Shown here piece by piece: positions 10,579-20,930 of a stretch of 64,000 nucleotides of DNA; the first letter of the stretch is position 1, and every line of letters begins with the position of its first letter. The notes under the pieces are model-generated. The model saw only the letters and a list, made by a program, of their open reading frames with translations, was not told where the DNA came from and ran no database searches. The position numbers were made by a program, and so were the translations under genes. The DNA comes from Lutibacter sp. (GTDB lineage: Bacteria > Bacteroidota > Bacteroidia > Flavobacteriales > Flavobacteriaceae). The DNA lies in assembly GCA_027449025.1 (NCBI GenBank), contig DAIDMK010000011.1:1-64000 (forward strand), read 5' to 3'.

Positions 10579-11292
10579 TTAATTTTTATCTTTAATGGTA
10601 CCTCCAATAGTTATTTTCGTTTTTAATATTTCTGGAGTTCCCTTGTAATAGATGGATCCGCCAAAACGAACATTGGCATCTAACAATTCAGATGCTTTAA
10701 CTTCAACGTTTGCTCCAGATGATGATATCACAATTGCTTGTTTGCTCTTTAAATCAAATCCATTGTAAAAACCGCCAGTTGTAGCTTCAATAGTTTGATT
10801 TTCAGATTCTCCTATTAATGAAATAAAGCCTCCCGATACACTTTTTACTTCCAAATATTTTGTGTCAACATTCAATTGTATTCTTGCCCCTTCTTGGACT
10901 CTCACTTCCAAATGCTGTTGTTTTATGCTTTCCTCCGAAAAAATAGATGCACCTTCGTTTGCATCTAAAACAGCAATATCACTATCGTAATAAAGCACAA
11001 TTTTTACATTATCGGCAATAAATCCTTTAGGAAATTTTAAACGAATTTTTAAAATTCCATTTGAATTTTTAACCGAAACGTCATTTGCCTTAGGTCCTGA
11101 AATTTCAATTTTTGCACTATTGGATTTTTGTAGTTCAACGGTCAAACCATTAAAAACCTTTACGGTGTTAAAATCGCCTAACTTTGTGGTAATGGCATCT
11201 TGCGCAAACAATGTTGCGGAAAACAACATAAAGAGTAAAATCAATTTCTTCATTTTAATATCATTTTTGTTAATAACCAGCAATGGATACAA
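10579..11292 (-). CDS. Head GIN domain protein (DUF2807, putative auto-transporter adhesin)
   Basis: FNTVKVFNGLTVELQKSNSAKIEISGPKAND...; signal peptide MKKLILLFMLFSATLFAQ suggests the true start is internal (about aa 14). Confidence 0.8.
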   Translation of the reverse strand: MYPLLVINKNDIKMKKLILLFMLFSATLFAQDAITTKLGDFNTVKVFNGLTVELQKSNSAKIEISGPKANDVSVKNSNGILKIRLKFPKGFIADNVKIVLYYDSDIAVLDANEGASIFSEESIKQQHLEVRVQEGARIQLNVDTKYLEVKSVSGGFISLIGESENQTIEATTGGFYNGFDLKSKQAIVISSSGANVEVKASELLDANVRFGGSIYYKGTPEILKTKITIGGTIKDKN

Positions 11293-11313
11293 AAATTGTA
11301 CCCCTTTTGTTAA

Positions 11314-13524
11314 TTATTTATTAATCTTTTCTAACAAAGTGAAATCCAAATGCTTTCGCTCTAAATCAGTATGTTTTACTTTGATTAAAACTTGGTCGCC
11401 AAGTTGGTAAAGATTGTTGGATGATTGTCCCACCAAAGCATATTGTTTTTCGTCAAAAATGTAAAAATCATCAGTAATTTCACGAATTCTACACATCCCT
11501 TCACAACCATTTTCGATAATCTCAACATAAATTCCCCATTCCGTAACGCCAGAAATAACACCTTTAAATTCTTGATCCATGTGTTTTTCCATATATTTAA
11601 CTTGCATATACTTGATGGAATCACGCTCTGCACTTGTAGCAAGTTGCTCACGTTCAGAAGAATGCTTGCATTTTTCTTCATAGCTTTCCGCTTTTGGAGA
11701 TTTACCGCCCAACAAATAATGTTGCAGTAAACGATGCGTCATCACATCTGGGTATCTTCTGATTGGTGAGGTAAAATGGCTGTAATAATCGAAAGCCAAT
11801 CCGTAATGACCAATATTATCAGTGGTATAAACCGCCTTGCTCATGGTTCTTACCGTCAAGGTTTCAATCATATTTGCTTCACCTTTTCCACTCACATCAT
11901 TCAATAATTTATTTAATGAGGCTGCGATTGATTCTTTGCTGGTCATGTCAATTTTATTGGAATAACCAAACTTGCTAACAATGGTTTGAAGTGCGGCTAA
12001 TTTATCAACATTTGGTTCGTCATGAACCCTGTAAATGAAGGTGTTTTTAGTAGGAACACCACTTTTTTTGCCCACAAACTCGGCAACTTTTCTGTTAGCC
12101 AGCAACATAAATTCCTCAATTAATTTATTGGCTTCTTTAGCTTCTTTGAAATAAACGCCAGTAGGTTCAGAATTTTCGTCCAAAATAAATTTTACTTCTG
12201 CCCTATCAAAGGTTATAGCACCTTGCTGCAATCGTTTTTTACGAAGAACTTTAGCCAATTCATCCATTTTTAAAACGGCAGAAACAATTTCAGGTTTTAC
12301 TGTATAGGATTTTCCTGATATAGAAACTTCTTGTGAAATTGTCCCTTCTTTTGATTCAATTATTTCTTGGGCTTCTTCATAAGCAAATCGTTGGTCGGAA
12401 TAAGTAACCGTTCTTCCAAACCATTCATTAATTACATGTGCTTTGCTGTTAATTTCAAAAACAGCTGAAAAAGTCAATTTTTCTTCATTTGGACGCAGCG
12501 AACAAACGCCATTCGACAATACTTCCGGAAGCATTGGAACCACGCGATCGACCAAATAAACCGAAGTTGCCCTATTATAAGCCTCATCATCTAAAAAAGT
12601 ATTTTCATGCAAATAATGGGAAACATCTGCAATATGGATTCCAACTTCATAATTACCGTTTTCCATAATTTCAAACGACAAAGCATCATCAAAATCCTTC
12701 GCATCTTTTGGATCTATGGTAAAAGTTAGGTCTTTTCGCATATCTCTCCGCTTGGCAATTTCCTCTTCTGTAATTTCTACAATAAGTTTTGCCGCTTCAT
12801 TTTCCACCTTTTCATCAAACTTGTAAGGCAAGCCATATTCTAAAAGAATGGAATGAATTTCTGTATCGTGATCACCGGGTTTTCCTAAAACATCCAGAAT
12901 TTCTCCAAACGGATTTTTTGAATTTTCGGGCCAATCAACCATTTTTACCAACACTTTTTGACCGTGTTCTGCATTTTTAAGTTTGTTTTTTGGCACAAAA
13001 ATATCAGCGTACATTTTAGAGTCGTCTGGAACTACAAATCCGAAATTATTACTCAACTGCAAAACACCCACAAATTCGGTCTTCGCACGCCTAATTATTT
13101 CAACAACATCAGCTTCTTCTCTGGTATTTTTTTTGCGATTGTATAAATAAATTTTTACAACATCTTTGTGTAAAGCCCTGTTTAAATTTCTTGCAGGAAT
13201 ATAAATATCATGGTCAAATTCATCACAAATAAAATAACCGTTTCCGTTTGAAGTTGCGTCAATAGTTCCGGTATAATATTTTGAAAGTGCCGCTATTTTA
13301 TATTTTCCGGGCTCAGTTTCCTCTATCCTTTTTTGGGCTTTTAATTCTTCTAAATTTTTAATAACCTGATGTCTTCCTTTAGCATCCGTAATTTGTAATT
13401 TTGCGCAGATTTGACGGTAATTAAAACTTTTTCCAGGAGTTTGGTTTAATATTTTTGATATTTTTTGGGTTAAATCTTTAACCTCGTTTCCTCTCTTTTT
13501 GTGGAATTCTTTTCTTTTCGACAT
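11314..13524 (-). CDS. rnr: Ribonuclease R
   Basis: 736 aa; DPKDAKDFDDALSFE, HIADVSHYL, YSHFTSPIRRYPDVMTHRLL, C-terminal S1 domain. Confidence 0.97.
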   Translation of the reverse strand: MSKRKEFHKKRGNEVKDLTQKISKILNQTPGKSFNYRQICAKLQITDAKGRHQVIKNLEELKAQKRIEETEPGKYKIAALSKYYTGTIDATSNGNGYFICDEFDHDIYIPARNLNRALHKDVVKIYLYNRKKNTREEADVVEIIRRAKTEFVGVLQLSNNFGFVVPDDSKMYADIFVPKNKLKNAEHGQKVLVKMVDWPENSKNPFGEILDVLGKPGDHDTEIHSILLEYGLPYKFDEKVENEAAKLIVEITEEEIAKRRDMRKDLTFTIDPKDAKDFDDALSFEIMENGNYEVGIHIADVSHYLHENTFLDDEAYNRATSVYLVDRVVPMLPEVLSNGVCSLRPNEEKLTFSAVFEINSKAHVINEWFGRTVTYSDQRFAYEEAQEIIESKEGTISQEVSISGKSYTVKPEIVSAVLKMDELAKVLRKKRLQQGAITFDRAEVKFILDENSEPTGVYFKEAKEANKLIEEFMLLANRKVAEFVGKKSGVPTKNTFIYRVHDEPNVDKLAALQTIVSKFGYSNKIDMTSKESIAASLNKLLNDVSGKGEANMIETLTVRTMSKAVYTTDNIGHYGLAFDYYSHFTSPIRRYPDVMTHRLLQHYLLGGKSPKAESYEEKCKHSSEREQLATSAERDSIKYMQVKYMEKHMDQEFKGVISGVTEWGIYVEIIENGCEGMCRIREITDDFYIFDEKQYALVGQSSNNLYQLGDQVLIKVKHTDLERKHLDFTLLEKINK

Positions 13525-13682
13525 AGGTTTATTTCACTTTTATTTGGTTCAAAAGTACGATTTTTTACCCTAAGCAGATTATTGTAAGGTTATATTAACA
13601 TCAATTTATATTTTTCAAACTTATAATTAGTACATTATTATGGCTGTAAAATGGTATGGTACTATAAATCCAACATTGAGTA

Positions 13683-13817
13683 ATGGCGCAACAAAAAATT
13701 TCAAACATCAATAAAATAAATTTAATAACGATTTTAAGAAATCTTAAAAGATTGTTCAATAGCAACATCACCAATCATAAATTGGTTAAAAATTATAAAA
13801 ATTTCATCTTAAAATAA
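13683..13817 (+). CDS. Candidate small basic ORF (44 aa)
   Basis: MAQQKISNINKINLITILRNLKRLFNSNITNHKLVKNYKNFILK*; open frame in AT-rich intergenic DNA, no homology support. Confidence 0.15.
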   Translation: MAQQKISNINKINLITILRNLKRLFNSNITNHKLVKNYKNFILK

Positions 13818-14005
13818 AAGATTTAGAGTTGTAAATAACTTATATTCAAGTAGATGTATAATTGGTAAGCACTGAAATTTTTGAAGTTTAAATGATGCCG
13901 CAAACCTTCCATTTTATGAGGCAAAAAATAAACTGTTAAAAATTTCTTAATAAAAATGTAATTTTTGCTCAGATCGTACGTCTATTATAAGATAAAACGA
14001 TAATT

Positions 14006-14164
14006 ATGAAAAGGTTGTATAAAATCAGTTTCTTTTTTTTGATGATACTTCTTTTAGGAATTTATTTTTCCATAAAAAGTATCAATAGTTACTTTTCCTC
14101 GAAAGAAACTATTGAAGTAATTTCGTTATCGCCAGACATTGTAAAATTGACTCTTAAAATTTAA
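14006..14164 (+). CDS. Candidate small single-TM protein (52 aa)
   Basis: MKRLYKISFFFLMILLLGIYFSIKSINSYFSSKETIEVISLSPDIVKLTLKI*; basic N-terminus, hydrophobic stretch, plausible C-terminal domain. Confidence 0.35.
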   Translation: MKRLYKISFFFLMILLLGIYFSIKSINSYFSSKETIEVISLSPDIVKLTLKI

Positions 14165-14651
14165 TCTTTAATGTTATCAACATCTAATATTATAATAAAA
14201 AGATTTTTTAAAAATTTAAAAACTATTGGTGTTGATTATAGTGTGTTTATAAGTACAATAAATTTATGGATTTTAATTTTTAAGATTCACTTATTAAAAG
14301 ATATAAACAGTTTATCAAAATATAATACATTAAAAATCAAATAAATTAAATAGGTTATAAACAATCCTTAAAACAGTTTAATTTTACGTTTTTTTAATAA
14401 GTATTTCAATTCAAAATGTTCATAATGACCTAAAAAATTGTTTAAAACTAAATTTAAAAAAAGATAAAAAAAGTTGCACAGCAATTATCAATTTTAGCAT
14501 TACAATATTCACTTCACATTACAAAATATAGTTTTCATTATTAAACATCAAGTTATTCACATTTTGATTTTTTGATAAAGCTGTTGTAAATCAATGAATT
14601 AAAAAATCCTATTAACAATTTTATTTTTCAAGGTTAATAACTATGAATTCG

Positions 14652-14659
14652 TATTTTTG
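14652..14659 (+). promoter_or_regulatory. Candidate -7 box for rpiB
   Basis: TATTTTTG matches TAnnTTTG, 30 bp before ATG. Confidence 0.4.
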
Positions 14660-14689
14660 TAGCCTATAATGTATTAAAAAAAAACACTT

Positions 14690-15118
14690 ATGACCATCGC
14701 AATAGGAAATGATCACGCAGGAACCCAACATAAATTTGAAATTATAAAACTACTTGAAAAAAGGGGGCACAAAGTGTTAAACTTTGGAACTGATTCAAAT
14801 GAAAGCATGGATTATCCAGACACTATTCACCCTGTTGCAAATGCGGTTGAAAGTGGTGAAGCAGATTTTGGAATTACCATTTGTGGCAGTGGAAACGGCG
14901 CACAAATGGCAGCCAACAAACACCAGGGAATTAGAGCTGCGCTTTGCTGGAACAATGAATTGGTGGCACTTGCCCGTGCACATAACAATGCCAATGTATT
15001 GAGCATTCCGGCTCGTTTTGTTACCATCCAACAGGCTTTGGATTTTGTCGATATTTTTTTAACAACAGAATTTGAAGGTGGACGTCATCAAGCAAGAATT
15101 GATAAAATACCTTGTTAA
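14690..15118 (+). CDS. rpiB: Ribose 5-phosphate isomerase B
   Basis: MTIAIGNDHAGTQHKFEIIKLLEKRGHKVLNFGTDS, GITICGSGNGAQMAANKHQGIRAALC. Confidence 0.95.
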   Translation: MTIAIGNDHAGTQHKFEIIKLLEKRGHKVLNFGTDSNESMDYPDTIHPVANAVESGEADFGITICGSGNGAQMAANKHQGIRAALCWNNELVALARAHNNANVLSIPARFVTIQQALDFVDIFLTTEFEGGRHQARIDKIPC

Positions 15119-15221
15119 TAGATAAGTTAAATATTAGATATTAAAAGTTAGAAGTAAAAAAATTTGTTTACAAATACGAAATCCAATATCGTAATTCAAA
15201 AATCGTAAATCGCAATTCAAA

Positions 15222-16130
15222 ATGGGTCAAAACCATAATCACGAACACCCTACTTTAAAAGGGAAAAATTTACTTTTCTCCATCATCTTAAACATTGTAA
15301 TTACCGTTGCGCAACTTATTGGTGGGGTAATTTCAGGAAGTTTGGCTTTAATTTCTGATGCTATTCATAACTTTTCAGATGTTGTTTCCTTAATCATAAG
15401 TTATGGCGCCAATTTACTCACACGCAGAAAAAAGCAAACTAAAGCATATACTTTTGGCTATAAAAGGGCTGAAATGATTGCAGCTTTTTTTAATGCGGCA
15501 ACTTTAATTGTAATTGCTGTTTTTTTGGGCATTGAAGCGATAAAACGTTTTTCTGAAGTCCATGAAATTAAAAGCGGCTTGGTGATATGGTTGGCTATTT
15601 TAGGAATTTTTGCAAACGGGTTGAGTGTTTTATTATTAAAAAATGATGCAAAACACAACTTGAATATGAAAAGCGCCTATCTCCATTTGCTATCGGATAT
15701 GCTGACATCAGTGGCTGTTTTAATTGGTGGCTTACTCATGAAATATTACCAGATTTATTGGATTGACGCCATTTTAACCTTAGTAATTTCAATCTATTTA
15801 ATTTATATGAGCTGGGATATTTTAAAAGATTCATTAAAAATTTTAATGCTTTTTTCGCCATCACACATAAAAATAGAAGAACTTGTTGAAGAGGTGCAAA
15901 AAGTGTCAGGTGTAAAAAATATCCATCATATCCATATTTGGCAATTGAACGATCACGAATGTCATTTTGAAGCCCATTTAGAATTTGAAAGCGATATTAA
16001 ATTATCTGAGTTTGATTTGGTTTGCGAAGTGGTTGAAAAATTATTGTTCGAAAAATTTCATATCCAACATTCTAATTTACAGCCTGAATTTAAAAGAAAC
16101 GACCCTAAAGAAATAATAATACAAGACTAA
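15222..16130 (+). CDS. Cation diffusion facilitator (CDF) family transporter
   Basis: GGVISGSLALISDAIHNFSDVVSLIISYGA and HIHIWQLNDHECHFEAHLEF C-terminal domain. Confidence 0.93.
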   Translation: MGQNHNHEHPTLKGKNLLFSIILNIVITVAQLIGGVISGSLALISDAIHNFSDVVSLIISYGANLLTRRKKQTKAYTFGYKRAEMIAAFFNAATLIVIAVFLGIEAIKRFSEVHEIKSGLVIWLAILGIFANGLSVLLLKNDAKHNLNMKSAYLHLLSDMLTSVAVLIGGLLMKYYQIYWIDAILTLVISIYLIYMSWDILKDSLKILMLFSPSHIKIEELVEEVQKVSGVKNIHHIHIWQLNDHECHFEAHLEFESDIKLSEFDLVCEVVEKLLFEKFHIQHSNLQPEFKRNDPKEIIIQD

Positions 16131-16132
16131 TA

Positions 16133-16579
16133 ATGCTTACTATTTTAACCAAATCATTTGCTGAATTATCCACCAAAGAGCTGTATGATATTTTGCAATT
16201 GCGTGCAGAAGTTTTTGTGGTTGAGCAAATTTGCGTGTATCAAGATATCGATGGAAAAGATCAAAAAGCACTGCATGTAATCGGTTTTAAAAATGATAAA
16301 ATTGTAGCTTATTGCCGAATTTTTAAATCTGGCGACTATTTTGATAAAGCAAGTATCGGCCGCGTTGTGGTTGCTGCCAACGAACGTAAATTTGGGTATG
16401 GACACCTAATATTTAAATATTCGGTGGAAGCTGTAACAGCGTATTTTGATGAAAATTCCATAAAAATATCGGCACAATTGTATTTAAAAAAATTTTATGA
16501 ATCTCATGGATTTGTTCAAGTTGGAGAAGGTTATTTAGAAGATGACATTCCGCATATAGCTATGATAAAAAACCAATAA
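16133..16579 (+). CDS. GNAT family N-acetyltransferase, ElaA-like
   Basis: LRAEVFVVEQICVYQDIDGKDQKALHV...GRVVVAANERKFGYGHLIFKY. Confidence 0.85.
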   Translation: MLTILTKSFAELSTKELYDILQLRAEVFVVEQICVYQDIDGKDQKALHVIGFKNDKIVAYCRIFKSGDYFDKASIGRVVVAANERKFGYGHLIFKYSVEAVTAYFDENSIKISAQLYLKKFYESHGFVQVGEGYLEDDIPHIAMIKNQ

Positions 16580-16580
16580 A

Positions 16581-17162
16581 ATGCACAATCCAAAAGTTAA
16601 AATCATTGACATAAAAAATTTGTCTAACGCGCATTACAAACTTGATAAGGTAGATTTTAAGTTTCAAACAAAAAACGGTGATTGGCAAACCCAGAGCAGG
16701 GAATGTTATGATCGCGGTGACGGTGCCGCAATTTTGCTGTACAATTCTGCAAAAAGAACCGTTATTCTTACCAAACAATTTAGAATGCCAAGCTATTTAA
16801 ACGGCAATAAAACCGGAATGATGATTGAAGTTTGTGCTGGTTTGTTGGATGAAGACCATCCAGAAGCTTGTATTATAAAAGAAGTTGAAGAAGAAACAGG
16901 CTTTAAAATTGGCAATCCCCAAAAAGTATTCGAATTATTTTCAACACCCGGAGCAGTGACCGAAAAAATATATTATTTTGTTGCAGAATATAGCGATGAA
17001 ATGAAAATTAGCGATGGCGGTGGCTTAGAAGAAGAGCATGAAGAAATTGAGGTCCTCGAAATAAATTTTGAAACTGCGCTTGCAATGGTTTCAAAAGGAG
17101 AAATAAACGATGCAAAAACTGTAGTATTGTTACAATATGCAAAACTGAACAACTTGGTATAA
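16581..17162 (+). CDS. NUDIX hydrolase, NudK (GDP-mannose pyrophosphatase)-like
   Basis: MIEVCAGLLDEDHPEACIIKEVEEETGFKIG Nudix box. Confidence 0.9.
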   Translation: MHNPKVKIIDIKNLSNAHYKLDKVDFKFQTKNGDWQTQSRECYDRGDGAAILLYNSAKRTVILTKQFRMPSYLNGNKTGMMIEVCAGLLDEDHPEACIIKEVEEETGFKIGNPQKVFELFSTPGAVTEKIYYFVAEYSDEMKISDGGGLEEEHEEIEVLEINFETALAMVSKGEINDAKTVVLLQYAKLNNLV

Positions 17163-17261
17163 AACATATTTTTTGTTCATACTTATTTTTTAATATGGTG
17201 AAAGCTACCATACTTTTTTATAATTTAGCAACAAACTATTTTAACTCATTTTATTATAATT

Positions 17262-18278
17262 ATGGCAGACGACAAAGAAAAAGTAGCGAAATTAAAAGCA
17301 TTACAATTAACACTTGATAAATTAGACAAAACCTACGGAAAAGGAACGGTGATGAAAATGGGCGATGTTGCCATAAGTGATATTGAGGCCATTTCAACAG
17401 GTTCATTAGGATTGGACATAGCTTTGGGCGTTGGGGGTTATCCACGTGGAAGAGTTGTAGAAATTTACGGACCGGAATCATCGGGAAAAACAACCTTGGC
17501 TTTGCATGCGATTTCAGAAGCTCAAAAAGCTGGTGGAATTGCAGCATTTATTGATGCTGAACATGCTTTTGACCGATTTTATGCTAAAAATTTAGGTGTT
17601 GACATTGACAATTTAATTATTTCTCAACCAGATTACGGAGAACAAGCATTGGAAATTGCCGATAATTTAATCAGTTCAGGCGCCGTTGACATTGTGGTGG
17701 TTGACTCGGTTGCTGCACTTACACCAAAAAGTGAAATTGAAGGTGAAATGGGCGATTCTAAAATGGGATTGCACGCAAGATTGATGTCGCAAGCACTTCG
17801 TAAATTAACAGGAACTATTCATAAAACAAACTGTACCGTTATATTTATCAACCAGTTGCGTGATAAAATTGGCGTAATGTTTGGTAATCCTGAAACAACA
17901 ACAGGAGGTAATGCACTTAAATTTTATGCATCTATTCGTTTGGACATCAGAAGAAAAACACAAATTAAAGATGGCGAAAAAGTAATAGGAAATGCCACTA
18001 AAGTTAAAGTGGTTAAAAATAAAGTGGCGCCGCCTTTTAGAACGGCTGAATTTGATATTATGTACGGTGAAGGTATTTCTAAAGATGGAGAAATATTGGA
18101 TTTGGGTGTAGAATTGGGTATAGTGAAAAAAAGCGGTTCGTGGTTTAGTTATGGCGAAACGAAATTAGGTCAAGGTCGTGATGCTGTGAAAGTTTTGATA
18201 AAAGACAATCCAGAATTGTCCGAAGAACTAGAAACTAAAATCAAAGAAGAGATCAATGCTATGACCAAAAAAGATTAA
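17262..18278 (+). CDS. recA: Recombinase RecA
   Basis: 338 aa; [48 protein letters not shown]. Confidence 0.99.
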   Translation: MADDKEKVAKLKALQLTLDKLDKTYGKGTVMKMGDVAISDIEAISTGSLGLDIALGVGGYPRGRVVEIYGPESSGKTTLALHAISEAQKAGGIAAFIDAEHAFDRFYAKNLGVDIDNLIISQPDYGEQALEIADNLISSGAVDIVVVDSVAALTPKSEIEGEMGDSKMGLHARLMSQALRKLTGTIHKTNCTVIFINQLRDKIGVMFGNPETTTGGNALKFYASIRLDIRRKTQIKDGEKVIGNATKVKVVKNKVAPPFRTAEFDIMYGEGISKDGEILDLGVELGIVKKSGSWFSYGETKLGQGRDAVKVLIKDNPELSEELETKIKEEINAMTKKD

Positions 18279-18311
18279 AAACTTAATTTTTAAAGATTGG
18301 CATAATTATAG

Positions 18312-18346
18312 AAGGAAGTGAATTTTTAATCCACTTCCTTTTTTTG
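18312..18346 (+). terminator. Rho-independent terminator after recA
   Basis: AAGGAAGTG aatttttaatc CACTTCCTTTTTTT. Confidence 0.8.
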
Positions 18347-18482
18347 GTTTATAAAACTCAAAAAATGCAATTATAAACATCTGAAAAACAAAAAAAATTA
18401 TAATCGCCAATAAAAGTTTAACTTTGCAAAAGTAAAATACAATTCAAATTATTTTTTTAACATTAGCCCTTCCTAATTTCTT

Positions 18483-18926
18483 TTGAAAAAAACTAACGTA
18501 AAAACGTTGCTCGGCAGAACAGACATTGTTGACTTTCCTAAACTAGAGTTGTTTAATATTGATATCAAAGTCGATTCGGGCGCTTACACATCTAGCTTTC
18601 ATTGCCATAGCATACAGGAAGAAAATAAGGTGTTAAAATGTCAGTTTTTAGATCCTAAACATGAAAAATATCATGAAAAATATTTTACTTTCACCGAGTT
18701 CACCCAAAAAAAAGTAAAAAGTTCTAACGGAATTACCGAAAACAGGTATCTGATTAAAACAGAAATACTTATTTTTAATGAAATTCATACCATTGAGCTT
18801 TCCTTAACAGAAAGAGGTTCGATGAAATTCCCTGTTCTGTTGGGAAGAAAGTTTCTATCGAAGAAATTTATAGTGGACACTGCAAAAAATAATCTGTCAT
18901 TTAAAAATATTATAATTAAAATTTAA
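18483..18926 (+). CDS. RimK-associated retropepsin-like (putative ATP-dependent zinc protease/RimB) protein
   Basis: [33 protein letters not shown]...[20 protein letters not shown]; aspartyl-protease-like DSGA; TTG start in the track. Confidence 0.82.
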   Translation: MKKTNVKTLLGRTDIVDFPKLELFNIDIKVDSGAYTSSFHCHSIQEENKVLKCQFLDPKHEKYHEKYFTFTEFTQKKVKSSNGITENRYLIKTEILIFNEIHTIELSLTERGSMKFPVLLGRKFLSKKFIVDTAKNNLSFKNIIIKI

Positions 18927-18939
18927 TAAAATACAAAGT

Positions 18940-19821
18940 ATGAAAATTGTTGTTTTATCAAGAAACCCAAATTTATATTCAACAAAAAGACTAGTTGAAG
19001 CAGGAAAGGCCCGAAATCACGAAATGTTGGTAGTGGATCATTCAAAATGTGATATTATTATTGAAAAAAAGAAACCAGCAATAAGATATAAGCACGAATT
19101 ACTTAAGGATGTTGACGCAGTAATCCCAAGAATTGGCGCATCTGTTACTTTTTTCGGAACGGCGGTGGTACGTCAATTTGAAATGATGAAAGTTTTTACC
19201 GCCATAGAATCCCAGGCATTATTGCGTTCAAGAGATAAACTAAGAAGTTTACAGGTATTGTCTAGAGCGGGTTTGGGCTTGCCTAAAACAGTATTTACCA
19301 ACTATTCAAAAAACGTAAAAGATGTTATAAAAGATGTTGGAGGAACGCCATTAGTGATAAAACTATTGGAAGGAACACAGGGCTTAGGCGTTGTTTTGGC
19401 TGAAAATGACAATGCCGCCGAATCGGTTCTGGAAGCGTTTAACGGACTTCAGGCAAGGGTAATTGCACAGGAATTTATTAAAGAGGCAAAAGGTGCAGAC
19501 ATACGTGTATTTATTGTGGATGGTGTAGTTGTTGGGGCTATGAAAAGACAAGGAAAAGAAGGGGAATTTCGTTCAAACTTGCACAGAGGCGGAACGGCAG
19601 AAATTATAAAATTATCTATTGATGAAGAAAATGCTGCATTAAAAGCTGCACGAATTATGGGCTTGGGAATTGCAGGAGTAGATATACTGCAATCGGCCAG
19701 AGGTCCACTTATTTTAGAAGTAAATTCTTCTCCAGGATTAGAAGGTATTGAAGGAGCCACAAATGTTGATATTGCAGGAAAAATAATTCATTATATTGAG
19801 CGGCATGTTGATGTTGATTAA
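18940..19821 (+). CDS. rimK: RimK-family ATP-grasp alpha-L-glutamate ligase
   Basis: [68 protein letters not shown]. Confidence 0.95.
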   Translation: MKIVVLSRNPNLYSTKRLVEAGKARNHEMLVVDHSKCDIIIEKKKPAIRYKHELLKDVDAVIPRIGASVTFFGTAVVRQFEMMKVFTAIESQALLRSRDKLRSLQVLSRAGLGLPKTVFTNYSKNVKDVIKDVGGTPLVIKLLEGTQGLGVVLAENDNAAESVLEAFNGLQARVIAQEFIKEAKGADIRVFIVDGVVVGAMKRQGKEGEFRSNLHRGGTAEIIKLSIDEENAALKAARIMGLGIAGVDILQSARGPLILEVNSSPGLEGIEGATNVDIAGKIIHYIERHVDVD

Positions 19822-19978
19822 TATTAAATAAGCAATTAATAATTTTCTATAAATTACATCTGACCAATAAAAAAACATAAGTTAAACAGATGAAACGAGC
19901 AAAACGAATTTTGATAAAAAAAGGGAATGATTAATGGCGAACCGCATCTGTTACCGCTAAAAAATAAAATTTAAACAG

Positions 19979-20926
19979 ATGAAAATTCTAAATCACAAAA
20001 TTGAACTAGGTGAATCTGTGCAGGTTAATATGGACTTTGCAAGACTAAACACGCGCTCTAAAATTGAAGTGCCCATCATTGTTTCAAGAGGTAAAAAAGA
20101 AGGTCCTTGTTTATTGTTAATTGGTGGTGTTCATGGAGATGAAACCAATGGTGTTGAAATTGTCCGCCAAATTGTCTCTAAAGGATTAAATAAACCAGAA
20201 ATTGGAACTGTTATTTGTATTCCTCTTTTAAATGTGTTTGGGTTTCTAAATCAAAGCAGGGAATTTCCTGATGGAAGAGATTTAAATCGGGTTTTTCCGG
20301 GTTCCAATACAGGATCTTTAGCGAGTCGATTTGCCTATCATATTATGAAGGAAGTTATTCCGAACATTGATTATTGCATTGATTATCATACAGGAGGCGC
20401 TCAACGTTTTAATTATTCACAAATAAGAATTGATGAAGGTGATGATGAAACACTAAAATTGGCAAAAATATTCGGTTCACCTTATATCGTTTATAGCAAA
20501 AGCCAAGAACGCACGTTTAGAAAATCCATGACAAAAAGGGGAAAAAAGGTGTTGTTATTTGAAGGGGGGAAATCACTTAATTTAGATAAAACTGTAACAA
20601 AAATAGGAATTCAAGGAGCAATAAATATCATGCATGAGTTAGGGTTAAGAGATTTTTCTTCTAAAATTTCAAATCCAATCGATCAAAAATCACCCATCAT
20701 TATTAGAAACACAAAATGGATCAGGGCGAAACATTCGGGCATGTACAGATCCGATGTGAGTGCTGGTCAAAAAGTTGAAAAAGGCGTGAAATTAGGAAGT
20801 ATTTCAGATCCGTTTGGAGATTTTGAGAGCATATTTAAATGCACGCAAGAAGGCTATATTTTAAATTCCAACCACGCTCCAGTTGTAAATCAAGGTGACG
20901 CGCTTTTTCATATAGGTTTCGAATAA
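19979..20926 (+). CDS. Succinylglutamate desuccinylase/aspartoacylase (AstE/AspA) family protein
   Basis: LLIGGVHGDETNGVEIVRQI, DLNRVFPGS, YCIDYHTGGAQRFNYSQIR. Confidence 0.9.
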   Translation: MKILNHKIELGESVQVNMDFARLNTRSKIEVPIIVSRGKKEGPCLLLIGGVHGDETNGVEIVRQIVSKGLNKPEIGTVICIPLLNVFGFLNQSREFPDGRDLNRVFPGSNTGSLASRFAYHIMKEVIPNIDYCIDYHTGGAQRFNYSQIRIDEGDDETLKLAKIFGSPYIVYSKSQERTFRKSMTKRGKKVLLFEGGKSLNLDKTVTKIGIQGAINIMHELGLRDFSSKISNPIDQKSPIIIRNTKWIRAKHSGMYRSDVSAGQKVEKGVKLGSISDPFGDFESIFKCTQEGYILNSNHAPVVNQGDALFHIGFE

Positions 20927-20930
20927 ATAG

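Noticed and set aside
14171-14344. 57-aa plus-strand ORF MLSTSNIIIKRFFKNLKTIGVDYSVFIS...
   Set aside because: AT-rich composition gives low-information translation; no promoter, domain or conservation evidence, so not listed as a feature.
17449-17463. parS-like TATCCACGTGGAAGA inside recA
   Set aside because: Only the central CCACGTGGAA matches; the flanking bases break the palindrome and the sequence encodes the conserved YPRGR of RecA.
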